Source: Shewanella sp. MBTL60-112-B2 (lineage in GTDB: Bacteria > Pseudomonadota > Gammaproteobacteria > Enterobacterales > Shewanellaceae). From it: a stretch of 64,000 nucleotides of DNA. Of the stretch, positions 8,837 to 18,218 are shown piece after piece. The notes below the pieces were generated by a model. The model was given only the letters and a program-made list of their open reading frames with translations. It had not been told where the DNA came from and did not search any database. Each line of letters starts with the position of its first letter. The stretch's first letter is position 1. A program made the translations under genes and the position numbers. The DNA is taken from positions 1 through 64,000 of the forward strand of contig NZ_BPFA01000006.1 in NCBI RefSeq assembly GCF_019655055.1. Reading direction: 5' to 3'.

Positions 8837-8869
8837 TTAAAAAGCCTGTTTAATTAAACAGGCTTTTTT
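8837..8869. terminator. Bidirectional terminator between cytochrome genes
   Basis: Perfect palindrome (AAAAAGCCTGTTTAA / TTAAACAGGCTTTTT) with A and T runs on both sides, placed between the convergent cytochrome b and cytochrome c' genes. Confidence 0.85.
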
Positions 8870-8889
8870 GTGTTTGGCGCAAAGATAAA

Positions 8890-9351
8890 TTAGTCTTTCT
8901 TATATACGTCGTGACAGCCTTTACAGCTCTTACCTGTATTACCAAAAGCTTTCTTAATCTCTTTTTTATCACCTTTGCTAGCAACAGTTGCTAAAATGGC
9001 TGCATTCTCTTGGAAGGTTTTCATCTTAGCGTCAAAATCAGCTTTGTCACTCCAGATTTTTGCCAATGCTTCAGTATCGCCTTTATCTGAACCAGCAACA
9101 AATCCTTCAAGAGGCAGCTTTGACAGCGCAGCTACATTTTCTGCACGCATAGCAAATACTTCTGCATTGTATTCTTTCTTGCCTTTTAACATGGCGCCCA
9201 TATCACCAAAGTTATAAGCAATCATGCTGAAAGCTGATTGGCGGTAATGCACTGCATCTTCAGCTTTTTTAAAGTTATTAGCTTGCACACTTGTGGCCAA
9301 AGTAGCTGTTGCAAGTAGTGCGCTAAGGCTCATTATCAATGTCTTTTTCAT
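8890..9351 (-). CDS. Cytochrome c'
   Basis: Periplasmic high-spin c-type cytochrome of the four-helix-bundle family. The ATG at 9351 (MKKTLIMSLS) is preferred over a GTG four codons upstream because that GTG belongs to the GTGAG ribosome binding site. The signal peptide ends near TSVQA, leaving ~128 mature residues. The single haem motif CKGCH is at residues 143-147, near the C terminus as expected for the family, and the early RQSAFSMIAYNFGDMGAM helix is typical. Cytochrome c' binds NO and CO at the distal face and is linked to NO resistance. This fits the hcp-hcr pair nearby, although the two loci are not in one operon. Confidence 0.93.
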   Translation of the reverse strand: MKKTLIMSLSALLATATLATSVQANNFKKAEDAVHYRQSAFSMIAYNFGDMGAMLKGKKEYNAEVFAMRAENVAALSKLPLEGFVAGSDKGDTEALAKIWSDKADFDAKMKTFQENAAILATVASKGDKKEIKKAFGNTGKSCKGCHDVYKKD

Positions 9352-9550
9352 ATTAAATCTCACGTTTTTATTATGTAGTGTGAACTTTGTCGGCTCATTG
9401 TAGCTAAATTTATCCTACTGACTCCAATCGTTTTTTACTTTAGTTACGCTTAGTTACAAATGACTGTTTTAGCAGCTTGCTTAAGGCAAAGCTAATAAGG
9501 TTGGGAAATGTGTAAGCTAGACCAGATTCTTGCTACACTACCGTAATGAC

Positions 9551-9577
9551 GCACTAGTACGTGACTATACTTGTACG
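9551..9577 (+). promoter_or_regulatory. Probable trpR promoter with TrpR operator half-sites
   Basis: ACTAGTAC, the core half-site of Trp operators, is followed after a short gap by a degenerate ACTTGTACG copy. A -10-like TATACT (9566-9571) lies between them. The arrangement suggests autorepression of trpR, as known in E. coli; the -35 is poor. Confidence 0.5.
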
Positions 9578-9612
9578 TTATGGGTTTATTGTAGCTGTAA
9601 ACAGGAGTTGAA

Positions 9613-9888
9613 ATGCGTGCAGAGTGGGATTCAGTTTTAGAGAAAGTCTTATTACAGCAAGAGCGACAGAATTTAATCGTATTATTTGAGCTATTGCTTA
9701 CAGAAGAAGAGCGCAGTGCCGTGGCGGGGCGGTTAAAGGTTTTTCAGACATTATTACAAGGTGAAATGAGTCAACGGCAAATTGCTCAAGAATATCAGAT
9801 AAGTATCGCGACGATTACTCGTTGCTCCAACTATCTGAAGCACATGAGTTTGCAGCAAAGAGAAGGTATTAAGCAGTTAATCTTATAA
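9613..9888 (+). CDS. trpR: Trp operon repressor
   Basis: 91-residue DNA-binding protein of the TrpR family, somewhat shorter than the 108 residues of the enteric protein. The centre has the conserved LLTEEERSAVAGRLKVFQTLLQGEMSQRQIAQEY and a recognition helix ISIATITRCSN. With bound L-tryptophan it represses tryptophan biosynthesis and usually its own gene. The ATG has AGGAG six bases upstream. The promoter carries an ACTAGTAC operator-like element. It is convergent with the following membrane-protein gene. Confidence 0.93.
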   Translation: MRAEWDSVLEKVLLQQERQNLIVLFELLLTEEERSAVAGRLKVFQTLLQGEMSQRQIAQEYQISIATITRCSNYLKHMSLQQREGIKQLIL

Positions 9889-9932
9889 AGGTTAACTGCT
9901 CAAATTATACTCTATAAAGATGACGTGCTCTG

Positions 9933-10334
9933 TTATCGACTCGGCAGGTTAGTTATATCTTGTATCAACTGTGCGGTGACAGTTTTGTGTTTGCGGTACA
10001 TCGCGCGGCTGATAACAATGTATAGCGCATAGCTTATTAATACCATGCTAAACACTGGAGCTAATTTTGAGTCGAGCTTTAACAGTAATAGCGCAGTGAG
10101 TATGTATATGTACGGCATGTGTTCGTAAATAAATGCTGGTAACAGCCCTTTTCGTCGGCGCTTTTTAGGATCGGTACGACGGTTACTCGAGCGTAATGCA
10201 TAGACTCGACTTCCCATGAGAAATAATAAAATTGAGAATACCTGGGCATAGGTTTGCTCAAGCATCATGACACTTATGCTGCCGATAGCTAAATAAGTGT
10301 AGGGCAGGGCTTCGTAAACGGGTTTAGATAGCAT
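9933..10334 (-). CDS. Membrane protein with internal duplication, function unknown
   Basis: 133 residues with four hydrophobic helices in two similar halves. The first runs PVYEALPYTYLAIGS...AQVFSILL...SRVYALRS; the second FIYEHMPYIYILTAL...APVFSMVL...YIVISRAM. Both share a Y-E-x-x-P-Y-x-Y opening and an AxVFSxxL helix. A basic loop (DPKKRRRKG) joins the halves and is probably cytoplasmic. AAGGA lies seven bases before the ATG. The family was not recognised and no function is proposed. Confidence 0.75.
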   Translation of the reverse strand: MLSKPVYEALPYTYLAIGSISVMMLEQTYAQVFSILLFLMGSRVYALRSSNRRTDPKKRRRKGLLPAFIYEHMPYIYILTALLLLKLDSKLAPVFSMVLISYALYIVISRAMYRKHKTVTAQLIQDITNLPSR

Positions 10335-10414
10335 TTGCAGTTCCTTTGCAAAAAAGAATACCGAGCAGCTCCGCTGCTGATTAGCATTGTTCGTTAACGC
10401 CTGCAGTTTAGATT

Positions 10415-10454
10415 AAAAAAAAGCCCGCTTCACTTTAATCAGTGAAACGGGCTT
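10415..10454 (-). terminator. Terminator of slyD
   Basis: 14-bp stem with one G-U pair (10421-10434 with 10441-10454), followed on the minus strand by eight T. It lies 28 bases beyond the slyD stop. Confidence 0.88.
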
Positions 10455-10481
10455 AAATTCATTCTAAAGAACTAGAAGGAT

Positions 10482-11141
10482 CTAGTGTCTGCAGCCACAG
10501 CCGCCGTTACCGTCACAGCCTTCTTTAGCTTCTTTTGTTTCATCGTCACTGCAGCAACCGCCTTCGTGTCCGTGATCGTGTTCACCACCACAACAACCGC
10601 CTTCCTGTCCGTGATCGTGTCCACCGCCACAACAGCCGCCTTCATGAGAGTGACCATGACTACCACATCCGCCGCCATGAGCGTGGATATGACCGTGAGC
10701 GATCTCTTCTTCTGTAGCTGCGCGAACTTCAAGTACTTCAACATTGAAGGCTAGAGATTGGCCTGCAAGAGGATGGTTACCGTCAACAACAACAACATCG
10801 TCTTTAACTTCGGTAACTTGAACTGGGCGCTGACCCATTTCAGTTTCAGCAATAAAGCGCATGCCAGGAACGATATCTTCGATGTCGCCAAATGCAGAAA
10901 TAGGCACTTCTTGACGAAGACCGTCATGGTAAGCACCGTAACCTTGCTCTGCATCAACGGTTACATCAAGGATGTCACCTTGTACTTTGCCTTCAAGCGC
11001 AGCTTCTAAACCAGGGATCATGTTTTCTGCACCATGCAGATAGATCATTGGCTCGCCTTCAAAAGAACTTTCTACAAGCTGACCTTTCGCATCTGATAAT
11101 CGGTAATGGATGCTAACAGCACATTTTTCGGTGATTTTCAT
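10482..11141 (-). CDS. slyD: FKBP-type peptidyl-prolyl isomerase SlyD with Cys/His metal-binding tail
   Basis: 219-residue cytosolic isomerase and chaperone. The FKBP core is split by an insert-in-flap domain, as in E. coli SlyD: YRLSDAKGQLVESSFEGEPMIYLHGAENMIPGLEAAL, then AEQGYGAYHDGLRQEVP, then DGNHPLAGQSLAFNVEVLEVRAA. From about residue 148 the tail is rich in His, Cys and Gly, with three EGGCC repeats spaced by GG-HDHG, a nickel-binding type of sequence used in hydrogenase maturation. GGAG precedes the ATG. The tail is longer and more regularly repeated than needed for the fold. Confidence 0.95.
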   Translation of the reverse strand: MKITEKCAVSIHYRLSDAKGQLVESSFEGEPMIYLHGAENMIPGLEAALEGKVQGDILDVTVDAEQGYGAYHDGLRQEVPISAFGDIEDIVPGMRFIAETEMGQRPVQVTEVKDDVVVVDGNHPLAGQSLAFNVEVLEVRAATEEEIAHGHIHAHGGGCGSHGHSHEGGCCGGGHDHGQEGGCCGGEHDHGHEGGCCSDDETKEAKEGCDGNGGCGCRH

Positions 11142-11691
11142 ATTGGCTCCAATCGGAAATTTGCGCGCATTCTAGCCTGCTTTAACGGGATTTGCGATAG
11201 AGTGAATCCACTTCTGCTACCTAAGCCACATCTTTAATTTCGATAAACCGTGTTGAGTCGGACAAGTTTTGTTCTCTACATCTGTTTTTTATTGTTAACT
11301 GGCAAATTAATCCACCTAAATGATTAAGCTAAAACGGGCTGTTTTTTTGAGTGAATTTGTTAAGAAAACCGGTTTGGTAGTCGTTTTGATATGAGCCTAT
11401 ACTCATAGCCAAATACCCTGTTGGTAATGACTTGCTTTAGGTTTTTATCTATTTAATATCATTTGGTTATAAGTTTTTAGTGATTTAGTTTACGTAAACG
11501 TAACTTGGTTTTCATCCTGTTTCTGGCTCGATGACTGATTATAAATAGGTATTTATGAGTGCTTTGGCTTGGGATTTTGCTTGTAAGCTCATTATTAACA
11601 ATAAACTTGTATTTAGGGGTTGACACTCGCGGGTGAAAAAGGCAATTCTGTTAGTACACAAATTATTCCATTTGGATAACTACAATTTTTT
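11142..11691. other. Intergenic region between slyD and the threonine leader
   Basis: About 550 AT-rich bases without a convincing gene. It must hold the slyD promoter (left) and the thr promoter (right). A TTGACA at 11620-11625 is the best -35 candidate for thrL, but the matching -10 is poor. Confidence 0.4.
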
Positions 11692-11763
11692 ATGTTTAGC
11701 CAAGTTTTAATGATCACCACCATTATTACAACCACCACGATTACGAACGTGGGGGCGGGCTAA
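11692..11763 (+). CDS. thrL: thr operon leader peptide
   Basis: The frame from the ATG at 11710 reads MITTIITTTTITNVGAG, rich in the regulatory amino acids Thr and Ile. An in-frame ATG at 11692 would add MFSQVL. Neither start has a clear Shine-Dalgarno sequence, so the true start is open. The stop at 11761 lies just before the attenuator. It acts in cis: low Thr-tRNA or Ile-tRNA stalls the ribosome on the Thr/Ile run and permits read-through into thrA. Confidence 0.9.
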   Translation: MFSQVLMITTIITTTTITNVGAG

Positions 11764-11788
11764 GCACAACCTGATATTAGTAAAATAT

Positions 11789-11823
11789 CAAGCCCGCTCC
11801 CCCAAAAGGAGCGGGCTTTTTTG
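11789..11823 (+). terminator. thr operon attenuator
   Basis: AAGCCCGCTCC/GGAGCGGGCTT stem with a T run. The end of the leader frame (GGGGGCGGGCT at 11752-11762) can pair with the left arm and its C run, forming the competing antiterminator. Confidence 0.9.
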
Positions 11824-11855
11824 TTTCTTAGGTGGCGCGGTAAAAGGAGTTTTTG

Positions 11856-14321
11856 ATGAAAGTTATGAAGTTTGGTGGTACCTCGCTTGCTAATTGGCAG
11901 CGTTTTAAAGGCGCTGCAGAGATTGTTAACCAGTCAGCAAAACTAGAACCAACTGCAGTGGTTCTGTCCGCGCCTGCGACGGTCACAAATGGCCTAATTG
12001 AGATGGTTGAGGTTGCTATCAATGGTGGCGATTACCGTGCCGTGTTAGCCAATGTTGAGAAGGTGTTTGACGATTTGTATGGTGCAGCTGCGGTAAGTTT
12101 AAACCCGGAGCAAAACGCACTTTTACTCGAAAAGCTCAAGCAACAGCTTGGCTTTTGGCAGAGTAAGCTTGAAGGGATGAGTTTACTGGGTGAGTGCCCT
12201 GAAAGTGTTGAAGCGCAGATTTTGGTTGGCGGAGAGAAGCTGTCTTCTGCATTAATGGTCGAGGTCATAAAATCCTTTAACCATAGTGCTGAACTATTAC
12301 TACCTGAGTCTTTATTATTAGGTTATGGGCCGCGTCTTGAGTCTGCAGTGGATATTGAAGCCAGTAAACTCCGCTTTAACGCTGTGGATTTATTAGCAGC
12401 AAGGGTTTGGGTAATGCCAGGTTTTACTGCCGGCGATGCCCAAGGCAATATCGTGACACTAGGGCGTAACGGCTCTGATTATTCAGCAGCGGTATTATCG
12501 GCTTGTATTGGTGCAAGTTGTTGTGAGATCTGGACCGATGTCGATGGGGTCTACAATACGGACCCAAGAGTCGTTGCCGACGCAAAACTGCTATCCCAGC
12601 TGAGTTATCAAGAAGCGATGGAAGTTTCATATTTTGGGGCTAAGGTTTTACACCCTAAGACTGTGGCACCCATCGCTCAGTATCATATTCCTTGTTATAT
12701 CCGTAATACCTTCAACCCTGAAGCAGTGGGAACGCTAGTATCGGATCAACCAGATGAAACAGGTCTGCATGTAAAAGCGATTTCCAATCTCGATGACCAA
12801 ACAATGTTTGATGTGTCAGGCCCAGGCATGAAGGGAATGGTCGGCATGGCGAGTCGCACACTCGGCGCCATTTCTCGCTCGGGAGTTTCGGTATCTTTAA
12901 TCACCCAGAGCTCATCTGAATATAGCATCAGTTTTTGTGTTGCCACTGAAGATGCGATTAAGGCTAAGTTTGCTCTAGAGCAGGAGTTTGAGCTTGAGCT
13001 AAAAAGTGAGATTTTAGAGCCTGTCGAGATGCGTCATAACTTAGCGATTGTATCCTTGATTGGCGATGGTATGCGCACTCATAAAGGCGTAGCGGCAAAA
13101 TTTTTCCAAGCGCTTGCTCAGGCAACGGTTAATATTGTTGCGATTGCCCAGGGCTCTTCAGAGCGTTCAATTTCTGCGGTTGTTGAGCAGCGTAAGACTA
13201 AGCATGCAATCTCTGCCTGCCATCAATCATTCTTTGATGTGCAGCACTATCTCGATGTGTTCCTAGTGGGTTGCGGCAACGTGGGTGCAGGCTTGCTTGA
13301 GCAAATAAAGCTGCAACGCAGCATGTTAAAAGAGCAGCATATTGCTATTCGCGTCTGCGGCATCGTTAACTCTAAAAGAATGTTGTTAGATGCTCAGGGT
13401 GTCGACTTAGCCAACTGGCAAGGGTTATTGGCCGATTGTGAGCAAGAGGTCGATCTTGATGGCATGCTAAAATGGGCAAAAGAGCAGCAATTACTTAACC
13501 CTGTGCTGGTGGATTGCACCTCGAGTGAACTTGTTTCAAATAAATATCTAGATGTGATGAACGCTGGCCTACACGTAGTGACGCCTAATAAGAAGGCTAA
13601 CACTCGTGATATGGCTTATTACCAAGACTTAAGAGCAACAGCCCTTAAGCAGCGTCGTCAGTTTCTGTACGAAACAACGGTCGGCGCCGGTTTACCGGTA
13701 ATCGACAACTTGAAGAAGCTACTGTTTGCGGGTGATAAATTGCTACGTTTTAACGGTATCTTATCGGGAAGCCTGTCTTATATTTTCGGCATGCTAGATG
13801 AGGGGATGACACTGTCTCAAGCAACTTCAATTGCTAGAGATAAGTGCTTCACAGAGCCAGACCCTCGTGATGATTTAAGCGGTATGGATGTTGCTCGTAA
13901 GGTGCTAATTCTTGCGAGAGAAGTCGGAATGCAGCTTGAACTTAGTGATATTAAAGTCGAGTCTGTGCTGCCTGAGTCATTTGACGCCTCAGGTGATGTT
14001 GAGCAGTTTATGGCTAATTTACCTGCATTAGACTCTGCTGTGGCTCAACGTATCGAAGCGGCCAAGGCGCAAGGCAAGGTACTGCGTTATGTCGGCCAGA
14101 TTGATGATGAAGGCTGTAAAGTTAAGATTGCCGAAGTCGATGCAAGTGATCCGCTATACAGTGTTAAAGGTGGTGAGAATGCATTGGCCTTTTATAGCCG
14201 CTACTATCAGCCAATCCCATTTGTGCTCAGAGGCTATGGCGCTGGCACTGACGTTACTGCAGCGGGGGCATTTGCCGATATATTACGTACTTTAAATTGG
14301 ACTCGTGAGGTGGGTGTATGA
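11856..14321 (+). CDS. thrA: Bifunctional aspartokinase I / homoserine dehydrogenase I
   Basis: Cytosolic enzyme for the first and third steps from aspartate to threonine. The ATG at 11856 ([10 protein letters not shown]) follows AAGGAG with a good spacing and gives 821 residues, close to the 820 of E. coli. The aspartokinase part begins with KFGGTS and includes [12 protein letters not shown]; two ACT-type regulatory segments follow in the middle ([31 protein letters not shown]). The homoserine dehydrogenase part starts near residue 470 with [14 protein letters not shown]. Overlap with thrB by ATGA indicates translational coupling. It is controlled by the thrL attenuator and presumably by threonine feedback. 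Confidence 0.97.
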   Translation: MKVMKFGGTSLANWQRFKGAAEIVNQSAKLEPTAVVLSAPATVTNGLIEMVEVAINGGDYRAVLANVEKVFDDLYGAAAVSLNPEQNALLLEKLKQQLGFWQSKLEGMSLLGECPESVEAQILVGGEKLSSALMVEVIKSFNHSAELLLPESLLLGYGPRLESAVDIEASKLRFNAVDLLAARVWVMPGFTAGDAQGNIVTLGRNGSDYSAAVLSACIGASCCEIWTDVDGVYNTDPRVVADAKLLSQLSYQEAMEVSYFGAKVLHPKTVAPIAQYHIPCYIRNTFNPEAVGTLVSDQPDETGLHVKAISNLDDQTMFDVSGPGMKGMVGMASRTLGAISRSGVSVSLITQSSSEYSISFCVATEDAIKAKFALEQEFELELKSEILEPVEMRHNLAIVSLIGDGMRTHKGVAAKFFQALAQATVNIVAIAQGSSERSISAVVEQRKTKHAISACHQSFFDVQHYLDVFLVGCGNVGAGLLEQIKLQRSMLKEQHIAIRVCGIVNSKRMLLDAQGVDLANWQGLLADCEQEVDLDGMLKWAKEQQLLNPVLVDCTSSELVSNKYLDVMNAGLHVVTPNKKANTRDMAYYQDLRATALKQRRQFLYETTVGAGLPVIDNLKKLLFAGDKLLRFNGILSGSLSYIFGMLDEGMTLSQATSIARDKCFTEPDPRDDLSGMDVARKVLILAREVGMQLELSDIKVESVLPESFDASGDVEQFMANLPALDSAVAQRIEAAKAQGKVLRYVGQIDDEGCKVKIAEVDASDPLYSVKGGENALAFYSRYYQPIPFVLRGYGAGTDVTAAGAFADILRTLNWTREVGV

Positions 14322-15262
14322 GCGTAACCATTTATGCTCCAGCGTCTATGGGCAACGTAGGCGTAGGTTTTGACTTACTCGGTGCAGCTTTAGCCCCTAT
14401 CGATGGCAGTTTGCTAGGTGACAGGGTAACCGTTGAACCTGCCGAGCATGGGCTGTCACTGGTTTTGCAAGGCCACTGGGCGAGCAAGCTGCCACAAGAT
14501 GAGCGAGAAAATATTGTTTATCAATGTGCAGAGTTTTTCTTAAGTCATCTCGGTAAAGATGTGGGCCTTAAGTTGACCCTTGAGAAGAACTTGCCCGTAG
14601 GCAGTGGACTCGGCTCTAGTGCTAGTTCAGTTGTTGCCGCATTGGCGGCCTTGAACGACTTCTTCTATAAGCCATTCTCAGAGCAAGCTTTGTTACGTTT
14701 AATGGGCGAATTTGAAGGCAAGATCAGTGGATCAATTCATTATGATAATGTCGCACCTTGTTACTTAGGTGGTATGCAGCTGATGCTAGATACCCCGAAA
14801 ACAGTTTGTGAAGCGATCCCAGATTTTAAACAGTGGTACTGGGTCGTGGCGTACCCTGGAATTTCCTTATCGACCTCTAGAATGCGTCAGTTGATGCCAA
14901 GCGAGTTTGATAAACAGACAACCATTGATTTTGGGCGTTACTTAAGTGCATTTGTGCATGCTTCATATAAGCAAGATGCAGAGCTTGCGATTGCAGTATT
15001 AAAAGATGTGCTGGCCGAGCCTTATCGCGCCGCGGAAATTCCAAATTATCAAAAGGCGAAGGCAGCATTGGCCGAATTTGGCATGCTAACGACAGGGATC
15101 TCAGGCAGCGGGCCAACATTATTTAGCATTACCGATGATCTTGATGTGGCTAAACAAGCACAGCAATGGCTGGATGCGAACTATGTTGAGCCTGGCAAAG
15201 GCTTCTCTCATATATGCAGAATAGATAACCAAGGGACTCGTCGAGTCGATGAAGCCTCTTAA
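14318..15262 (+). CDS. thrB: Homoserine kinase
   Basis: 314-residue GHMP-family kinase that phosphorylates homoserine. It has the N-terminal [13 protein letters not shown] and the phosphate-binding [12 protein letters not shown] at residues 93-104, plus a C-terminal [13 protein letters not shown] motif. Its ATG overlaps the thrA stop (ATGA). Length and order in thrABC are standard. Confidence 0.96.
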   Translation: MSVTIYAPASMGNVGVGFDLLGAALAPIDGSLLGDRVTVEPAEHGLSLVLQGHWASKLPQDERENIVYQCAEFFLSHLGKDVGLKLTLEKNLPVGSGLGSSASSVVAALAALNDFFYKPFSEQALLRLMGEFEGKISGSIHYDNVAPCYLGGMQLMLDTPKTVCEAIPDFKQWYWVVAYPGISLSTSRMRQLMPSEFDKQTTIDFGRYLSAFVHASYKQDAELAIAVLKDVLAEPYRAAEIPNYQKAKAALAEFGMLTTGISGSGPTLFSITDDLDVAKQAQQWLDANYVEPGKGFSHICRIDNQGTRRVDEAS

Positions 15263-15287
15263 CAAACAGAATTTTAAGGAAGTTGTC

Positions 15288-16574
15288 ATGGAGTTGTATA
15301 ACCTAAAGCATCCATCTCAGGTGGTGAGTTTTACACAAGCGGTTAAGTTAGGGCTTGGAAAAGATAGAGGCTTATTTTTCCCAAAAGCCATCCCGGAGCT
15401 ACAGGATGTGGATAGCTTATTGGCATTGCCATTCGTAGAGAGAAGTAAAAGAGTCATCGGCGCTTGGTTAGCTTCAGAGCTTGGTCAGGATACCGTCGAT
15501 AGATTGGTAGAGCGTGCATTCAACTTTGAGCTTCCCTTAGTGCAAGCGGATAGTCATCTTTATAGCCTTGAGCTATTTCACGGGCCAACCCTTGCCTTTA
15601 AAGACTTTGGCGCACGTTTTATGGCGCAGTGTTTAAATGAATTGGCAAAGTCGGAAAAGATTAACATCTTGACTGCTACTTCTGGTGATACGGGGGCGGC
15701 GGTGGCAGATGCTTTTTATGGCTTAGATAATATCAATGTAGTGGTCTTATATCCTAAAGGGAAGATAAGCGTACTGCAGGAAAAGATGTTCACCACTTTA
15801 GGCAATAATATTCACACGGTAGCGGTAGAGTCAGACTTTGATGCCTGCCAAAGCTTAGTGAAGCAATCTTTTGAAGATCTTGATATTCGAGACGGCTTGC
15901 ATCTTAACTCGGCAAACTCAATCAATATTAGTCGCTTACTGGCTCAGATCTGTTATTACTTCGAGGCGGTAGCTCAATTTAAACAGCATAATGAAGGCGA
16001 GCCTGTTATTGCGGTACCAAGTGGAAACTTCGGTAATCTTACAGCGGGTCTATTTGCTAAGGCGATGGGGCTACCTGTAAAACGTTTTGTGGCAGCAACG
16101 AACAGCAACGACACTGTACCTCGCTATTTAGGCAGTGGCGACTGGCTGCCAGAAGCCACTGTTGCCACTATCTCTAATGCAATGGATGTAGCTGAACCAA
16201 GCAATTGGCCGCGTGTTGAGGCAATAGTCGAGGCGAAGGGCTGGTCATTGACAGATATCGTTGGTCTAGGAGTCTCTGAGGCTGATACTGCAGAGTCAGT
16301 AAAAGCCTTGAACAGTGCCGGATATTTGTCTGAGCCTCATGCGGCAATTGCTGCCCTAGCATTAAAGCAAACAATGTCTGCAGATGAAAAAGGCATTTTC
16401 TTAGCTACAGCGCACCCTGCAAAATTTAATGAAGTCGTGGAAGATATTCTGGCTATAGACTTAACTCTACCAGAGCCTTTGGCTCGAGTTGTACCAAAGC
16501 AAATTTTATCGGCGCAGCTACCAGCAGATTTTGGTTTATTAAAGCAGCATCTTTTTAAAGTACTAGCAGCTTAA
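15288..16574 (+). CDS. thrC: Threonine synthase
   Basis: PLP enzyme converting O-phosphohomoserine to threonine. The ATG at 15288 (MELYNLKHPSQ) is chosen over an in-frame ATG at 15249 inside thrB because AAGGA precedes it and the protein then matches the family start and the 428 residues of E. coli ThrC. FHGPTLAFKDFGARF carries the PLP lysine at residue 105, and TATSGDTGAAVADAF is the phosphate/PLP loop. It is the last gene of thrLABC, followed by a terminator. Confidence 0.96.
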   Translation: MELYNLKHPSQVVSFTQAVKLGLGKDRGLFFPKAIPELQDVDSLLALPFVERSKRVIGAWLASELGQDTVDRLVERAFNFELPLVQADSHLYSLELFHGPTLAFKDFGARFMAQCLNELAKSEKINILTATSGDTGAAVADAFYGLDNINVVVLYPKGKISVLQEKMFTTLGNNIHTVAVESDFDACQSLVKQSFEDLDIRDGLHLNSANSINISRLLAQICYYFEAVAQFKQHNEGEPVIAVPSGNFGNLTAGLFAKAMGLPVKRFVAATNSNDTVPRYLGSGDWLPEATVATISNAMDVAEPSNWPRVEAIVEAKGWSLTDIVGLGVSEADTAESVKALNSAGYLSEPHAAIAALALKQTMSADEKGIFLATAHPAKFNEVVEDILAIDLTLPEPLARVVPKQILSAQLPADFGLLKQHLFKVLAA

Positions 16575-16592
16575 AATGTCGATGTTACTTAG

Positions 16593-16624
16593 AAAGGGGA
16601 GCTGTTAAGGCTTCCCTTTTTTTG
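16593..16624 (+). terminator. Terminator of the thr operon
   Basis: AAAGGGGAGC pairs with GCTTCCCTTT (one G-U), followed by a T run, 19 bases after the thrC stop. Confidence 0.8.
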
Positions 16625-16746
16625 TTGGTCAATTGTGTGTGTTCATTTAAATGTACACATGTGTTTTCTTATGGCTTTAATAGGTTTAACGCTTAACCTT
16701 AATCATTAACACTTGATACCGAATGTGCCGTCCAAACCTAATGCAG

Positions 16747-16762
16747 TGTGATGTATATCACT
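16747..16762. promoter_or_regulatory. CRP-like site upstream of a lipoprotein gene
   Basis: TGTGATGTATATCACT keeps both core pentamers of the CRP consensus (TGTGA-N6-TCACt). It lies 58 bases before the GTG start of the lipoprotein gene, a usual activation distance. Confidence 0.55.
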
Positions 16763-16820
16763 ATTCTTGTCTGGGAATTTTTATATCTTGCGCCGCAGAT
16801 TTTAAAAGGCGGGAGTCATT

Positions 16821-17111
16821 GTGTTACGTTTTGTCATGGGTATTGTATTAGTAAGCCTATTAAGTGGCTGTGCAACAGAAGATTTTGAGCTGTATCATCG
16901 AATTAACGAGGCCTATGACTTTGAGGTGACACATTGCGATAGCTTTGCGATGGTAACAGGCTTTGGCCGTGGTGATAATGCACTAGCCGATGCTAGATTA
17001 AGTGCCATTAAACAGGGAGAGGAGCTTAAAGGCACTCATATCGTATGGTTGCAATCTGATTTAGGTGAACCAACAAAAGTGGTCGCAGTGATCTATAAGT
17101 GTTTGCTCTAG
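16821..17111 (+). CDS. Small lipoprotein, DUF4156-like
   Basis: 96 residues with a lipoprotein signal peptide; the lipobox is LLSGC with Cys17 as the acylated residue. The rest carries two cysteines (in THCDSF and YKCLL) that could form a disulphide, and the segment ADARLSAIKQGEELKGTHIVWL, which resembles the A-x-A...GA(N/T) pattern of DUF4156 proteins such as E. coli YjeI. The start is GTG with GGGAG upstream. A CRP-like site precedes it. It ends 15 bases from the convergent nfo gene. Family assignment is tentative and no function is known. Confidence 0.65.
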   Translation: MLRFVMGIVLVSLLSGCATEDFELYHRINEAYDFEVTHCDSFAMVTGFGRGDNALADARLSAIKQGEELKGTHIVWLQSDLGEPTKVVAVIYKCLL

Positions 17112-17126
17112 TCCGTTAGCGCTGCC

Positions 17127-17981
17127 TTACTGTTTTGCAAGGTAGCGTAACCAATTAATCTCCTCTTGCCAGATCTCTGGTCGCACAGTTTCTAAAATAA
17201 GCGGGATCCCCTTTACCGCCTCTAACTTCATTAGGCTGGCAAACGCTTCTTGGCCTATTTCCCCTTGACCTAAAGACTCATGGCGGTCGACTCGGCTGTT
17301 GAGCGGCGTCTTACTGTCATTAAGGTGCATGGCTTTCAGGTATTGGTTACCGACGATTTTATCGAATAGCTCAAAAGTCTGCTCACAGCTGGCTTGAGTT
17401 CGAATATCATAGCCTGCAGCAAATAGGTGGCAGGTATCGATACAAACACCAACTCTCGATTTATCCTCAACCCCATCGATAATCTGCGCCAGTTGCTCAA
17501 AGCTATGGCCAAGGTTTGAGCCTTGACCTGCAGTATTTTCGATTACAGCAGTTACAGTAGATGTACGCTCCAAGGCTAAATTAATCGACTCGCTAATATT
17601 GGCTAAACAGTCATCGATTGGTATTTTTCGCAGATGGCTACCGGGATGAAAATTAAGTAGCTTTAGTCCAATCTCTTCACAGCGCTGCATCTCATCATAA
17701 AAGGCTTCTCGTGACTTACCCCGTAACTCAGGATCTGGGTGGCCAAGGTTTATAAGGTAGCTGTCATGGGGCAAAATAGCCTCAAAAGCAATGCCGGATT
17801 CGACGCAGTGCTGCTGAAATAGTGCTACCTGCTTAGGATCTAATGGGGCAGCTTGCCATCTACGTTGGTTCTTGGTGAATAGGGCAAAGGCATTTGCGCC
17901 AATTGCTGCAGCGTTAAGAGGCGCATTTGCTATGCCTCCAGCTGCACTGACATGTGCTCCAATTAGGTGAGGGGCATGCAT
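17127..17981 (-). CDS. nfo: Endonuclease IV (AP endonuclease)
   Basis: 284-residue TIM-barrel DNA-repair enzyme that cuts 5' of abasic sites. All metal-site motifs are visible: GAHVSAAGG near the start, [65 protein letters not shown] and LILETVRP. Length is standard. AAGGA lies nine bases before the ATG. It is monocistronic and convergent with the lipoprotein gene. Confidence 0.96.
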   Translation of the reverse strand: MHAPHLIGAHVSAAGGIANAPLNAAAIGANAFALFTKNQRRWQAAPLDPKQVALFQQHCVESGIAFEAILPHDSYLINLGHPDPELRGKSREAFYDEMQRCEEIGLKLLNFHPGSHLRKIPIDDCLANISESINLALERTSTVTAVIENTAGQGSNLGHSFEQLAQIIDGVEDKSRVGVCIDTCHLFAAGYDIRTQASCEQTFELFDKIVGNQYLKAMHLNDSKTPLNSRVDRHESLGQGEIGQEAFASLMKLEAVKGIPLILETVRPEIWQEEINWLRYLAKQ

Positions 17982-18218
17982 CTTTGTGATTCCTTGTTGA
18001 GCCTAGGTTTGTTCTTTGACTATTATGCCATGCAAGATCTCCCTGTAGTTGCCATATTTATTTTTAGTTAGCCCTATCGATACAAGTTATTGTTAGTTAA
18101 TCCAAAATTAGTTGATCTCTATCATTCATTTCATAGTAACGGGCTTGTTATGCTGGGCGTTATTTATACAGTTTACTAATATAGAAGATAGTGGGTGCGA
18201 ATTAGGATGGAGATGACT

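Noticed and set aside
10485..10754. Open frames antisense and out of frame across the slyD tail
   Set aside because: They are by-products of the repetitive Cys/His coding sequence, with no ribosome binding site.
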